Assembly: GCF_037975245.1 (NCBI RefSeq)
Contig: NC_092583.1
Span: 15,533,264-15,597,263 of the forward strand
Length of the DNA stretch: 64,000 nt
From: Apostichopus japonicus
Lineage: Eukaryota; Echinodermata; Holothuroidea; Aspidochirotida; Stichopodidae
Reading direction: 5' to 3'
A program made the position numbers and the translations under genes. Position 1 is the first letter of the stretch. Every line of letters begins with the position of its first letter. Below are positions 1 through 12,489 of this stretch, piece after piece. The notes under the pieces were generated by a model, which did not search any database, was not told where the DNA came from, and worked only from the letters and a program-made list of their open reading frames with translations.

Positions 1-410
1 ATTGAATGGCATTTTTCATTAACTTGACCACCTGTTCACCGAGTACCAACGTACGAAATAACGTATAAACGAAACTCATTTTGAATGCGAGTATGTTAAC
101 ATAGCTTGTGTAATTAAAGTAAGGGCATATACACGATGCACTGTGATACAGCCATTTAGGCGACTATTAAATTTTACCAATGTTAAAGGAATATATAGTA
201 TATAACAACATTAACATTATAGGGGTGAGCAGCTGTAGGAGTAATGCGATAACAACCTATATATGAGGAACAGTGTTAACGTGTAAGTTATAACAACTAA
301 TATGTCAAAAATAATACGGAAAAGGCCTGAACAGAAAATAATTATGAGTGTAATCGCGAATTAATGTGTTGGTCATCCTCGGGGTTAGCGCAAATAAGAG
401 GGTTTATAGT

Positions 411-481
411 CAGGCGCGGATCCAGAGGGGTGTGAGATTATACCACCCACCGCCCGCTCCATGCGATCCCCCCCCCCCCTA
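411..481 (+). mobile_element. Degenerate hAT-like transposon end with C-tract
   Basis: The segment starts CAGGCGCGGATCCAGAGGGG, like the terminal repeats of the two better-supported hAT-like elements in this window (CAG followed by GCG or GGCG), and runs into an 11-C tract. A possible opposite end (CCCCCCTGGATAGTGTCTACG, near 653-673) is badly diverged, and no 8-bp target duplication was found. It is probably an old, decayed copy. Confidence 0.3.
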
Positions 482-3400
482 CCAAAAGTAGTTATGAGCA
501 CAGCCTTGTGTGAAGACCTAATGATAGACCTATTTTATAGCCAAAACATACCTCAGAATACACCATTCCACGTCTACAATGTCCCTTTTGTTTTGGGGAG
601 TTGGCTTCAATTACCCCAGGGTTATACCCCCTCCTTTTGTTTAAATTATGGACCCCCCTGGATAGTGTCTACGCTCCCGCAGACTAGCCTTTGATTAACC
701 CTCCATGACCCTCGAAAAGAGTAACCTGCGTAGCATATACTTCACTGTATGTCTTTCTCCAGGAGTGGTATGTCTCCCAGAACCGGCTACGCAGGCAAGG
801 ACTTGTCGTTCGATGTATCATTAATGTCTATATATTATCTAAGTAAGATTTACATTGTTATTTCAGTAAAAACGGATAATGTCATATAATGATTTACTTT
901 ATATTATTATAAAGATTCGATAATGAGAGTCGTAACTCTTGATATACGCCCACGTCTGCCATTGTCTTTAAATCATTAATGTCAACGTATTTATTCATGA
1001 CGATTATATGTAGTTGTACGCTGTTTTGGTGGGAAGGTTTAAAACTTGATAGAGATTACACAGAACCTTGTACTAGTAGTCTAAAGTACAAGTTGACTCG
1101 GACTATGTAAGTATTACAACCCAGGTCGGATGCAGGGAACTGGGTGGACGATCGCCTAATCAGTAAATTAGAAAATAGCCACTGGGTGAGCAACGAGAAT
1201 TACAGCTGCATGTTCCCATTTTATTTTACTGGTTAAGTACCAATGTTTGTCTGGGCTCATGTAGGTATGATGTTAATAATTGATGCCACAATTGAAGAAG
1301 GTAAAACATTGTCCAAAACGTCTGAATTACGAGTATTACTTTTGGTTTGGTAAACGCTAGGTCCATGTTTGGTTGTGCTTCATTTTGACGTATTGTTGAA
1401 TACTGCTTACCAATAACATAACTAAAAAAATATGAGACCGTTATTATGTAACCTATATAGTTATTTGTAATTTGTTATTTGTATTTATATGAACCTTTTG
1501 AAGAAGGTTTGTCAAACAATGACAAGCACTAATAATCATATAATAAGTGAAGAAAAAGACGTTTGTTGATAGGATAGATAACCCGGCTAACTTCAAAAGG
1601 TTTACACTGCTTTAAGCAAATCAAGTAAATGTAAACAACTCTTAATGTAAGTTTCACGAGATACGTCTTACGATGTTTCTTATATAGCTAGTGATTTGTG
1701 TTATCCGTTTCGAATTATGCACGGCCTATACCCATGGATATATAATTATATATTTATAGATATGTGTGTGTGTTTGACCGTGACAGAAAATGGGTGATAT
1801 TTGTACGGTTCCCGTTTTTACTGTGTCTTCAGTTTGATCAGCTAACAATTCTAGTCAAAAGAAATATAGACATCACTTTCTCTTTCGCCAGACTGAACAG
1901 CATATTTCACATATGCGTACAACTTGTTATTGTTATTTTTTTTTATGTTAGTGTTGACGTTGTTGACAAGGTGTTACGTAACATATGAATCACAATTATT
2001 TTCAACGACACTTCCATTAGCGTAGAACAAGGCCGGTCATTTCCACGGAATGTTTCTCAATCGAATGAAATACGTCAAATGTCTTTTGGTCGATTTTCTG
2101 ATTGTCACCGTCTGTTCAAGTTATATAATGAATTTGAGAAAAAAAGAAGCTTGTAGCCAGGTATAGTGATCAATTCAGATATTACCTTCACGAGTGATGG
2201 TATCACCTGCAGGTTTTGAAGGCCGAGGATAATATTTCCATGCGAACGGGAAACAACTGCTTGAATTTGTAACCTGATATTCCTTTCCATAACAGGAACT
2301 TATAAAACAAGAACTAACTGTGTTAGCTGTTTGTTTTGATGTCATGACAGATCTAACATTCTCCTTTTCATAGAAAGCAAAACAACAACAACAACAACAG
2401 CATTTATTCTAGGTCCACACCATTTTCATCTGTACATAACAATTATAAATAGGCTTGTAGCTTGTTAGGCTTTATACAAGAGTAAGGTCAAAGGTTCTTA
2501 TGTTTTCCTTAAGTATTAAATGGAATTAAATACATTTTCACATAAAAGTTAGATATGTCAAATGGTCAAAAAGTTACAAAACAATTTTAATCATTTTTTG
2601 TTTGTTTGTTAATATTTGAGAATATCATCTATATGTGGACGGTATTGATAACGTCGTGACTATCGTGTTTTGCATACGACTATTGAATGCATAATAAAAC
2701 AATAAACATTCGTCTCGATCGAGAGATTGTACCTTTAAAAGGTTCATCGTCAGTTAATGGCTGTACTTTTGGGGGCAAAGAGAAGTCATGAATACTAATT
2801 AACGATAATGTGGAAGGTTCACAATATAGTGTATGATATGCACCCGGCGATATAGACCTATGTATGCCTAAACTGGAATGAATAAATGCGGTCAAAGTAA
2901 ATGACAGTTCAACATTATAAAAGACACTCAGATTAAAACCGAAATGTTCCTCATATTGACACAAATCTTCAATTTAATTATTTCATAAAAGCGATATTAA
3001 AATCTCTTGCCTCTTTGTTTTTAAATTTATATATCGTGTTTCAATCCCTGTATTTATTCAGATTAATTTTTATCATGTTGAATCAATTTCAACATATTAC
3101 TTTAACAAAACCTATCAATCTACCTCTTACTCATAAGAGCTGTACAAGCTTTTACCCTTTCGAAATGTCTTTGAGCAGATTTTATTAGATTTTCATTTTG
3201 TTTGTTTCTGGCCTTCAATACGCGCTTTCCGCGTTGACATCAGATCTATGGCGGAGATGATGTAAAGATACCCGATAGATCATTAAACTATTAGAATCTT
3301 CTGTCTCTAGGACACAAGATGAGGCCAAAGTGATTTTTTTTTGCTATATATTCAGACGAAGCCTTATATAACAGATCAACGATTTCATCCCTTTTATGGT

Positions 3401-5080
3401 ATGGTATTTGGGAGGTGCAAACATTCAACCATTAACATTAAATTCCCTTACAATGTTCATGTGCATACGTTTATCTTCGCGTCTTGTATAATAACGTTAG
3501 AAGCGCAGATTATCTGATACGAAGCCTTATGAGTTCTGATGGAAGGACGAGATATTCTCGTCGTCACTCGATATGAATGAAGGAATGGAAAAGATTCGAT
3601 AACTATAACATGTTTTTTTTTTAAATAATTATATCACTCATTTTGAGGAATATCATATGAAAGGTATATTCTTTAGAGATAAGTATTTAAACTTAAGTTG
3701 CTCTTTTCAGTATTTGATTACGCAATCTCGTAATATTACGCAACTGTGATACAAGACATGTTTTGCATAGTGTTTTATTTAATTATATACAAATATGAAT
3801 ACAAATTTTTCTTGCAAACTTACAAAACAACAACAACTTGCAGGAAATTGGTACTTGATAATCTTGTCGTGTTGTGACGTCACAGACTGCATTTTCCAAA
3901 AACTAAGGATGAAATGAATATATTTAACAATAATGATCATATTTTAGTACATCCAAAGAATGTTCATCTCAGCGCGGAATAATGAGCAAATTTTGGAGTC
4001 ACTGGCTTTATAACATTCTCTGCGTTCTGTACTCAGCATTTCAAGACATTCGTTAAACATTTTAAATTTATTTTCTGGATTTTGTTATCTCTTTTAATCC
4101 AAGCCATTTTGCTTTGTTTATACAATCCATTGAAATTCATATTCATTATATTTGGTTATGGGTCTGTGATGTACAGCCCCAAAAAATGAAAAGAATAATT
4201 CTAGTTACATGTTTCCCTTTCCTTCATTTCATAATAAGCTATATCGGAAAGCATCCACTGACGTCATAATTACTGACGCAATCATTTCATTTTCATTATT
4301 AACACAGTTTTAAATATATAATATATTGTTCTCATTAAAAGTATAACGCATGCGTACAAACATAAAACAGTCCATACTACAAATAACACTTCAGATTCAA
4401 CATCCACCCACCCCATTTCCTTATATTTCCTTATTTGTGATACAAATTTCATCATCTTTGAAGAAGGTCAGCAGAAGGAAGGATAAATTAAAATTGTCAA
4501 ATCCCATCGCTAACCTTCATTATTATGGGTTCCGCTTGTCCTACAAATATTAGTTTAAATTTAATCCTTTATCGCCCCAAGAAATAAATCCCGTGGACGT
4601 TCAATATCATCAAATGTTTCATATCAACAGGGACCTTCTTCGTTTCAATATATATCACGATTTCTAGTTTCGGTACGTGACATATTCCTCCTAAAATCAG
4701 TACAATGTTGATTGGCTCATGTGTCATGGATTCACGGAATATCAACCATATTAATTAATTAATGAAAGAATCCAAACAAGCTTGCTTTCGTCATTGGTTT
4801 AACTGTATATTTGCTGGCTTTCATTTTCCAAGTCGAAGAGGCTTGGCTATCTCCTATGTGATAGTTTCATATCTGTTATACATTACACGCGTTTGTATCT
4901 ACATGGTAAGTATAGCATATATAATACACTGTAGGTATAAGGCTTATACTGTGGCCTGTTCTGTATATATTAGATATGGAAGATACATTCAATTTACATA
5001 TTCCATAGAGTTATTGCCTTATTATCTGCACAATCGGCGGTAAAAAAAAAAGTTCAACTCATACAATGGCGTGCCTAAGG

Positions 5081-5117
5081 TGGGAGGGTGAAGGGGGTGG
5101 TGGGGGTGGGGTGGGGC
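5081..5117 (+). other. G-rich tract, quadruplex candidate
   Basis: A run of at least six G-tracts of three to five G separated by one or two bases. This matches the usual intramolecular G-quadruplex pattern (four runs of at least three G with short loops). Similar tracts occur at 23895-23936, 26611-26648 and 38708-38756. No function is implied by the sequence alone. Confidence 0.4.
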
Positions 5118-5565
5118 TATAGGCAGGGGAATAAATCCCACTTCCATCAGTTTGTCTATCAGGGATCAAAGGTCAGGTGGGGAATGTTTTAAATGCAGTC
5201 AGGGAAGAATAAGACCACTCCTCAAGTGTTTGCTTCCATAAAGGTTCATGGTGCCCGTTACCTAGATCAGTCGGAGGTAGGATTCACAACCCCCACCCCT
5301 ACCCCGCCCCCTCCAAAAATATGTGACCACTATCCTAGTTTGTTGTAACTTTTTAGGTATGTTTATCACCCAGTTAGGACAAATTTGTCAATACTGTACT
5401 TTCATGTCCCGCTTCAAACCACTTGTATTGTCATATTTCGTAGCCGAGACAACCGCTTCCACGCAAATAGCAAATCTGAATACAACAACATTTTCTATAT
5501 AATGTCAAATGGGAGTTAGATCATTTGTCTTGTAAAAGTGATGAATTGTTACGTTATAGCTTTCG

Positions 5566-5606
5566 CCCATCCGTCCATCCATCCGTCCAATCATTCATCC
5601 ATCCAT

Positions 5607-5642
<36 letters not shown>

Positions 5643-6215
5643 CCATGCATCCATCCATTCATTCACCCATCCATACCTCCATTCATTCATCCATTCATCC
5701 ATCCATCCATCCATCCATCCATCCATCCATCCATCCATCCATCCATCCATCCATCCATCCATCCATCCATCCATCCATCCATCCATCCATCCATCCATCC
5801 ATCCATCCATCCATCCATCCATCCATCCATCCATCCATCCATCCATCCATCCATCCATCCATCCATCCATCCATCCATCCATCCATCCATCCATCCATCC
5901 ATCCATCCATCCATCCATCCATCCATCCATCCATCCATCCATCCATCCATCCATCCATCCATCCATCCATCCATCCATCCATCCATCCATCCATCCATCC
6001 ATCCATCCATCCATCCATCCATTCATCCATTCATCCATCCATCCATCCGTTCATCCATTCACTCATTCACTCATTCATCGATTCATCCATCCATTCATTC
6101 ATTCATTTATCCAACCATTTATTCATCCATTTATTCATCCATCCATTCATCAATTCAATCATTCATCCATCCATTCATCCACCCATCCATTCATTCATTC
6201 ATCCATTCATCCAGC
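5566..6215. repeat. (TCCA)n tetranucleotide array
   Basis: A tetranucleotide microsatellite of about 650 bp. The core from about 5696 to 6020 is essentially pure, roughly 81 units. Both flanks carry interruptions (TTCA, GTCC, CACC) that grow denser outward, as in arrays that expand centrally and decay at the edges. Translation gives IHPS or MDGW repeats in several frames on both strands. Those frames only reflect that a 4-bp period has no stop codon. Confidence 0.98.
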
Positions 6216-7519
6216 CATACCCTAAATGGCCACGGGTTCCTGGCTGCAGTCGCCCCCCCCCTGCCCTACTAGTCCCAACCATTCGTCTCGCCCTGATACT
6301 TCTTTCGTGCTGTCATACAATATATTTATTTTTCTTTTGTTGTATGCATTTGTCAACCGATACATGTGTTCCTATCCTGTTCACATAGAAGCAACCTACA
6401 TACGTTATAATATTTTATTCCCAATAACTGGTAGGCTACAGTAATCCATTACATTTCGCCGTTCCAAGAGACGCCGAATCGCCAAAATAGTTGTAAATTA
6501 CATGTACGTAACAGCTATTTCAGTTTTAAAAGCCGTCTTTAGTTGAACATCATTGATACAATCATTTTGACATATATCGTCTGAGCTATCCAAACATAAT
6601 TCACCATAAAGTAGAATACACTTTTCATTGTAAGTATTTCCTTCAAGTGGTTTGACGACATTAATACTTGCAGACTGCTTGGAAAGAATATAGTTTGGAT
6701 CGATGGCGGATAATATCGGCCATAGTTTACATTGCTTACTATTAACAACACCAAAACAATCATTCATCGTTTAAAAGAGGACATTTTAATGGCTCTTTCA
6801 AAAGACCAGGCAGCTTATTCTCACTACTAAGATTAACGTTCAATTTGACATCACGTTCAAAAGAAAGAAAAAAAATTAGACCTTGGTACTTTCGTATTGT
6901 ACGGTTTTACGATCAATGCGCGGTTTAATGGAAGTTTTACGAGGCCGCTAAAGTCAGCAGACGACACTTTTTTAGTGTAAATCGATCTCACTGAACAGTG
7001 CCTTTAAAAATCCTGATTAATCTTGCTATTCCCGCGCAGATGCTGCAGCTCTTAAATGTACACTAAACGTCAATGAGTGCTTACTCATTGTCGATACATC
7101 ACAGGGCGACAGGCAAAGTGACTGAATTATTGATACTAAAAAAAAATTAGGGTACACAATTTGCAAAATGATTTCATCAAAGGATTTTATTCTATCGGTA
7201 ACAAATTAACTCACCTTGCAATAGTCAAACACGTTAGGAATGTGAATAACGCGAGTCACGTGACGCAGAATGTCAGAGTAATGTCAGAGTGTTGCATCTT
7301 TGGGCGTAGACAAATTTTGGAGCCTATAAATCCACAAGCGGCATTTATTAGGTCTACATACACGAGTTTAGCTGTTTGTCGGCGTATGTCTGTATTTGGA
7401 GTATGTCTTGAATTCATTAGTCTTATAGATAATTTCCTCCTGAGAAATAAAAAAAGTTACTGTAAATGAACATAGTTCATTACACTTATATGTCTATAGT
7501 GTACAGAAAGTAAGGTATC
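6216..7519. other. Non-coding stretch, nothing recognisable
   Basis: AT-rich unique sequence. The longest frame is 89 codons on the minus strand (6767-6498). It has no upstream acceptor and no good donor, so it was not called a gene. No repeat, RNA gene or regulatory motif is supportable. Confidence 0.55.
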
Positions 7520-7582
7520 ATTTGCGCCAGGCGCGGCGGAACGGGAAAATTATTGGGGGGGGGGCTAATATGTGGAGACTAT

Positions 7583-7673
7583 ACGCCACCATCAGTTGGC
7601 GCGGAGCGTACAAGAAAATTTTGGGGGTTTTCAAACCCCCCAGATGGCCGGAAACGGCACTTTCCGAGTGTTT
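7583..7673 (+). repeat. Conserved core shared with second hAT-like element
   Basis: About 90 bp match 54977-55065 closely by eye. Shared pieces include CACCATC, TTGGCGCGGAGCGTA, AGAAAATTTT, CAGATGGCCGGAAACGGC and CGAGTGTT. The start can fold into a small hairpin (CGCCA facing TGGCG). In this copy the core lies about 55 bp from the left terminus, whereas in the other it lies about 430 bp in, so internal structure differs between family members. Confidence 0.85.
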
Positions 7674-7862
7674 CATGCTGCGAATACCTAGCCCTAAAAC
7701 ATGGGTCTCAAGCCTGCAATTTCTCAGATTGCACGTAAAAATCTGTAAAAACATTGTAATTTGTATATTCGATGGTGCTTTAAGAGAGTAGCTATTACTC
7801 GACGTGTACTCGCAAAGACGTTTTTGAGTGTAGTAACTACTTGCAATTAAATGCAATAATTA

Positions 7863-8156
7863 CAAGGGCGTCGGAAGCTATTTTTGATTGGTACGGCGGT
7901 TCAGAGTGTGGCCAACTATCATAATTATCGGGGGGACGTTTGGCAGGTCAAACTACGCTTGAAAACAAGATCCCTGCCATGACAGAGTAGTCACATTTAG
8001 CCTACTTGCCGTCATCATTATTGAAAATTATTGAAACATATACCTCCGAGATTTTTTTTTTCCATTTTTTAGTCCTACTTTTTTTTTTTTTTTTTTGCGT
8101 CGTGAATATTGGTCCGGCGTTCGCCGAACCTGCCCGTACCGGCTCCGACGCCCCTG
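7863..8156. mobile_element. Nested short TIR element (294 bp)
   Basis: It starts CAAGGGCGTCGGA and ends TCCGACGCCCCTG, an inverted pair with one mismatch in 13. Sequence similarity continues inward (a GGTACGG-type motif near each end). It lies wholly inside the larger hAT-like element and has the same style of terminus, so it is probably a related non-autonomous element that inserted later. Flanking 8-mers (AATAATTA and AATTAAAT) are AT-rich but do not match cleanly. A long poly-T stretch sits at about 8047-8096. Confidence 0.6.
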
Positions 8157-8686
8157 AATTAAATAAATGTCATAAGAAAAAACAGAAAGCATTTCTTAAT
8201 GTCAACAAATGGGTAATTCCAAAACCATGTGCAGTTGCCAACAAATTTCTATGACCTAGCACTGTCATCATGTCATGAATGCATACAGTACGGGTGAAAT
8301 GCTAATATTGTGTTTTTGTTCGTTTAATAATTGATTGCGTTTAAACATAAAGCCATGTTCCACGCCTTGCGTGTACTCGTAGTGTAAACGCAAATGTAGA
8401 TGAGTGTAGCGTTTAGCTTATTACCCTCTTATTTAAAACACTAATATTCGATGAGGCATGATACAGACAATCAATTATTATATTTAATTATTACTCCTAT
8501 ATAGTATCCGTGTGCATCGGACAGATCGACAAGTATGCATTAAAAAATGGGCAGATGCACGTTTCGGAGCCTTGGTAAATATTGGGGGGGGCTTATCATG
8601 CATTTGCCCCCTCAACTTTTTCATTGGGGGGGGGGGGCTGAGCCCCCCAAGCCCCCCCCCCCGGTTCCGCCGCCACTGATTTGCGC

Positions 8687-10462
8687 GAGAAATCTGTAGC
8701 ACAAAAATGTATATGTCTATTGAAACAGCAGGGAGTTGGAAATCTTCAACAGTGACAATGTTATCTTCATTGATCTAGTTTCATCTCTTTGTGTCAGAGT
8801 CCGAGACTGAAACAATTTATACAATCACTTTATACTTATATCATTTTATTTTGTCATTTTATTAATATGTGATTGCATATTGGCCCCTATAGACATGAAA
8901 CCTTTGAGTTCCCTTATTTTTTATTCCCTTTTGAATATTCATAGAAAGGACATCACTGTTGCTATTAAAAACATTTCACTTTTACGGATAAAAACTTCAT
9001 CATCTCAATAAAAACATTTGCAAATATCAACTTTTTAAAACATAAAGCAAAAAGAGACGAGAAACAATAGTAATGAATAAAGGAATTTGAATAATTTAAG
9101 CCTAATGGTTCTGTGATGTCATTGTTAGACTTGTTGCAAGTCCGTTGTCTAGGCAACGAAGGAGAATGTACAGTATATTGTTCCCTGAATTGATTCTCCT
9201 TTGAGGATCTAGAAACGAAAAGTTGAAAAATATTGAAAATGAAATAAGTTGAAATTAATCGGTAAATATAATTTATGAATATTTCCAAAGCGATTTTGCG
9301 GCTAGAAATGGTAGGTATTAATTCCGGTGTCTTCAGTGAATCACTGTCTATATACGCTAATTTTTTTGATAATATTTTCGTCTGAATTTCACGGTGCATA
9401 TTGAGACAACTTGAAAATAATTGCCGAACGATTTAGGGTGAATATAAATACGAAGTACAAGCACTTTAATAGTTGTTGTATAACGTACCATCACACTTCA
9501 ATTAAAAAACCTAATGTACACGTGCTTCAGCTGTAAATGAAGTTAAAATACCTAACACACAGCTGATTGGATTACTGCGAAATTCACGCGAATTTATATG
9601 GAATTAGAGCAAAAACCCTTCTTCCAGGAAACCATTCTATTTTGTCCTTTCCAATAACTGTTATATTCACATTGTCACGTTCGCATCTGTGAAACAAAAC
9701 GAATTGACTTTTTTAATTTTGATATTATAATAAATGCTTTATCAGCCTTAGACAAGGAAAACGTTAAAACACACATATAGATAATAAATACATTTGCCTC
9801 TGTACATCAGATATTAATTCATGATAAGTATTACTAACGGTTGAAATGTTTCCTCTCAAAGCTATCAAAATGTTCTGCTGCGTCGAATGAAGACTATATT
9901 TCTCAACTCGTTTTTATTTGTTATCCTGGTATCCCGGAGGCCATAGCATGCATGAGAGAAAAATACAAAGCTTAAGGTCAAATTTATATCTTATTTGTCT
10001 GAAAGAACTGAACTGCCAAACATTGTCCTCTGACGTTTTGTGTACATACCATGTTGACTCTACTTTAATAGAAAATACACCGAGCCATTTAAATGTTTGC
10101 ACAGCTATTCAGATTTGATTGGTGGGCGGAATGAACGTTAAAATATAGAAGGCAATGCGGGGTGCACTTAACTAAATCTAATTTCATAAGGCGTCACAGT
10201 TGATTACAATTTACAAAAACATTATGAAAGTTAACGTTACGTAACTGCTTTCTCTGTCTGTGTGTCTGTCTCAATGTGAATGTGTCATTAATGTAAAAAC
10301 AAGTAATTAAATGTTCAATTTGACTAAGGTAGTAATTGAAAAATATCACTTGTCATGCCACAAAGACTGCCATGTTGAAATGGAATATGCACAACAGTAT
10401 ACAATTATCAACGCTAGACAACAATACCGAAATTGTTGCATGGTGAGGCAATGTGAGACAGC
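8687..10462. other. Non-coding stretch, nothing recognisable
   Basis: AT-rich unique DNA. The longest frame (144 codons, 9399-8965, minus strand) is within what chance gives in 64 kb of this composition, and its translation shows no domain-like pattern. Confidence 0.55.
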
Positions 10463-10463
10463 G

Positions 10464-10521
<58 letters not shown>
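10463..10521. repeat. (AT)n microsatellite
   Basis: An alternating TA tract with one TTTA interruption, lying about 50 bp upstream of the tRNA-like head of the SINE. Confidence 0.97.
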
Positions 10522-10522
<1 letters not shown>

Positions 10523-10564
10523 AGAAGAAATTTTTCATCAAAGTTGGAAAATTGTCAGCAACGT

Positions 10565-10760
10565 GCCAGTACAAAGTCCGAGTGGTTGATAAAGGCAGTA
10601 GCAGATAGACCACAATGAAGTCTACTATGTTGGCGGTCGCTGGTTCGAGCTCTGGATAGATGAAAACCCACATCACCGTACTTATAAGTACGGTGATGTG
10701 GGTTTTCATCAAGGAGCAATTCTACGGTTTCCCTACCTGGACTAATCTCCAAAATTGGTA
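10565..10760 (+). mobile_element. SINE derived from a class-II (Leu/Ser-type) tRNA
   Basis: The head carries TCCGAGTGGTTGATAAAGGC at 10577-10596. This matches the A-box and D-arm of leucine and serine tRNAs (GCCGAGTGGTTAAGGC) with a 3-bp insertion. A B-box-like GGTTCGAGCTC follows at 10642-10652. The spacing is right for a long-variable-arm tRNA, and the TAGAC/GTCTA pair between them fits an anticodon stem. The acceptor stem does not close, so this is not a working tRNA gene. The tRNA-unrelated body starts with the palindrome at 10659-10710. The 3' boundary is uncertain, and no clean target duplication was found. Confidence 0.65.
10659..10710. repeat. Perfect 52-bp palindrome
   Basis: The two 26-bp arms are exact reverse complements with no spacer, centred between 10684 and 10685 (CTTA|TAAG). 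The left arm begins GATGAAAACCCACATCACCG. Symmetry stops exactly at both ends (A opposite A). It directly follows the T-arm of the tRNA-derived head. Such a sequence can form a 26-bp hairpin in RNA or a cruciform in DNA. Confidence 0.97.
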
Positions 10761-12489
10761 AAACAAATCACCTATTTCGAGTCACGGTTCGAGTCACTCC
10801 CAGATTAATGTATGTCGTCCAGTTACAGAGTTGTTGACAATTAACAATTCATAATTATGGACGTTAAATATGAATGTAAAAGACTGACTTCGGTCAGCTT
10901 GCGGCTTTGATAAGCCTATGAGGCTTCTTCGCGAGTTCCTGCTTGCAGGAGGATCTAATATACATACATATACATACATATGAGCTCACACCATTAAGTG
11001 TATTATCGCTCAACATAAACAGTAAGGTACACGCAGTAAGCAAGATTTGATCTCCCTCCCACTCGCAAATTTGTTGCCTATACCTTTGTCAAATAAGCGC
11101 CTCCCTATCATATTAAAGACATGAGGTAGACTGGATTATAGGATATGTTTCTACTGATTGCCTAGGTATAAATGACAGAAGTACAGGCTAATTGCTACTT
11201 CTACCACTGCAAAGTTGACGCTAATGTGATAGGCCCCATTGACAGCACACCATTTGAAATGAATCAATTTGTTATAGTTCGTTGGGTTGTCAGAGAATGT
11301 CATTACGTTCATTAACCAAACAAGTTGCGGGTCATTTTAGTGTCCTCTATAATATTTGATTGAGTCACGTGACGTTTTTAAAGGATGATTGTAAATTGAT
11401 TTTGATATACTGTAGACCGTTAAAGAGGCACTTATATTGGTCAAGGCTACATTTGCAAACCACTTTTTATATTTTGAGACATAAAACATTAAACATGAGA
11501 GGCTCATCAAACAAAGTGGATGGACTACTTAGTCTAACATATTGCGAAAGCTTCTCAGAAGCAACACAAATATTGTGGCACAATAACAGTTTTATAGCTT
11601 CAACATAAGGAATTACAAAACATTACATATTTTTCACGGACTTTTAGATTCGGGTGTCATCCATGGGTGATGCGCCGTTTGTTAAGAAGTTTTAAAGATC
11701 ATTATTTTGTTATTAGAAATAATTATTGGAATTGATAAACAACAAGAGATTAACGTTTTGGCATGGACCGAAGAGATTACGTCAGCATCGATTAAGCCTT
11801 AAAGGAGTACTCCAGCAATTTCACGTATCTTAAAAGTGAATATTTTGAACACCAGAGTAGCTATCTAAACAGTAAATTAACACTCTAATGTTCCTTTATC
11901 GTTGGAACAAGGCATATCAGCCCTAAAGGTCTGATCAAAGTCATAAGATGAAATTCTCCGATACAATAACTATGAGGGTCACATTTTCGATAAGACAATT
12001 TCATAATCTCAAGTGCGAATAAGGGGACTCGTATTGGGAACTGTCAACAAGTCACATGTACATTGCAATAAATACACTAACGTTAATAAACTTCCTACTT
12101 TGTATGATTGGCTACCCTCACATGAGAGCTCTCTGCATGACCACTTAAATCCTTTTTTTTTACTTACAATCAAATATTACACGCGTCTGGTTAAGGAAAA
12201 AATGTGTGAAAGTTAAAGGTCAAGACGGGTCGATCCTCTAAAGAAGACATTGCCACGATCGAAAAGTTAGGCCATTCTAACTTTTATATATTCACCAACA
12301 AACGCCCCTTTAAACTTTGTTAACAGATTATTCCTCTTTCCGTTTGTAGCTAAAAGGAATTGAATGAGGAAAATTGATGTCAAAGTGATAGGTGTTCACA
12401 TTGTGTGAACCTCAGAATGATATTGAAAAATGTATGAGTTATGTGTGCGAAATAAATCACAGTACTACCTTATCGTAATGCACCATAAT
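10761..12489. other. Non-coding stretch, nothing recognisable
   Basis: Contains an isolated B-box-like string (GGTTCGAGTC, about 10787) and a short CATA run (about 10960-10980). There is no coding signal above background and no other repeat. Confidence 0.55.

Larger units (their letters stand above)
1..5565. other. AT-rich non-coding stretch
   Basis: No reading frame here has convincing coding character. Two stretches between splice-like signals (763-842 and 1833-1970) were considered and rejected. Small features are a CAA run near 2385, a G-rich tract at 5081-5117 and a C-rich tract near 5290-5315. The degenerate transposon end at 411-481 is listed separately. It may be intergenic or part of a long intron; nothing in the sequence decides. 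Confidence 0.6.
7528..8678. mobile_element. Non-autonomous hAT-like DNA transposon, 1.15 kb
   Basis: The element starts CAGGCGCGGCGGAAC and ends GTTCCGCCGCCACTG, an inverted pair matching at 13 of 15 positions. It is flanked on both sides by the 8-bp direct repeat ATTTGCGC (7520-7527 and 8679-8686). An 8-bp target duplication with terminal inverted repeats starting CAG is the signature of the hAT superfamily. Inside are G- and C-homopolymer tracts near both ends, a hairpin-bearing core (7583-7673) shared with the element at 54550-55196, and a nested TIR element at 7863-8156. No transposase frame is present, so it would need a transposase in trans. Confidence 0.85.

Noticed and set aside
763-842. 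80-nt open stretch between CTTTCTCCAG and AA|GTAAGATT
   Set aside because: Both splice signals look strong, but stretches this short between such signals are expected several times by chance in 64 kb, and the 3' half is AT-rich and not coding-like.
1833-1970. 46-codon hydrophobic open stretch after GTGTCTTCAG
   Set aside because: The T-rich DNA automatically gives F, I and V residues; the donor GTGTTA is weak and there is no family resemblance.
5525-6388. Long frames of IHPS and MDGW repeats up to 287 codons
   Set aside because: Translation of the TCCA array; several frames on both strands are open because a 4-bp period without a stop codon has none in any frame.
6498-6767. 89-codon minus-strand frame with five cysteines
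   Set aside because: In-frame stop immediately before the ATG, no good donor and no homology.
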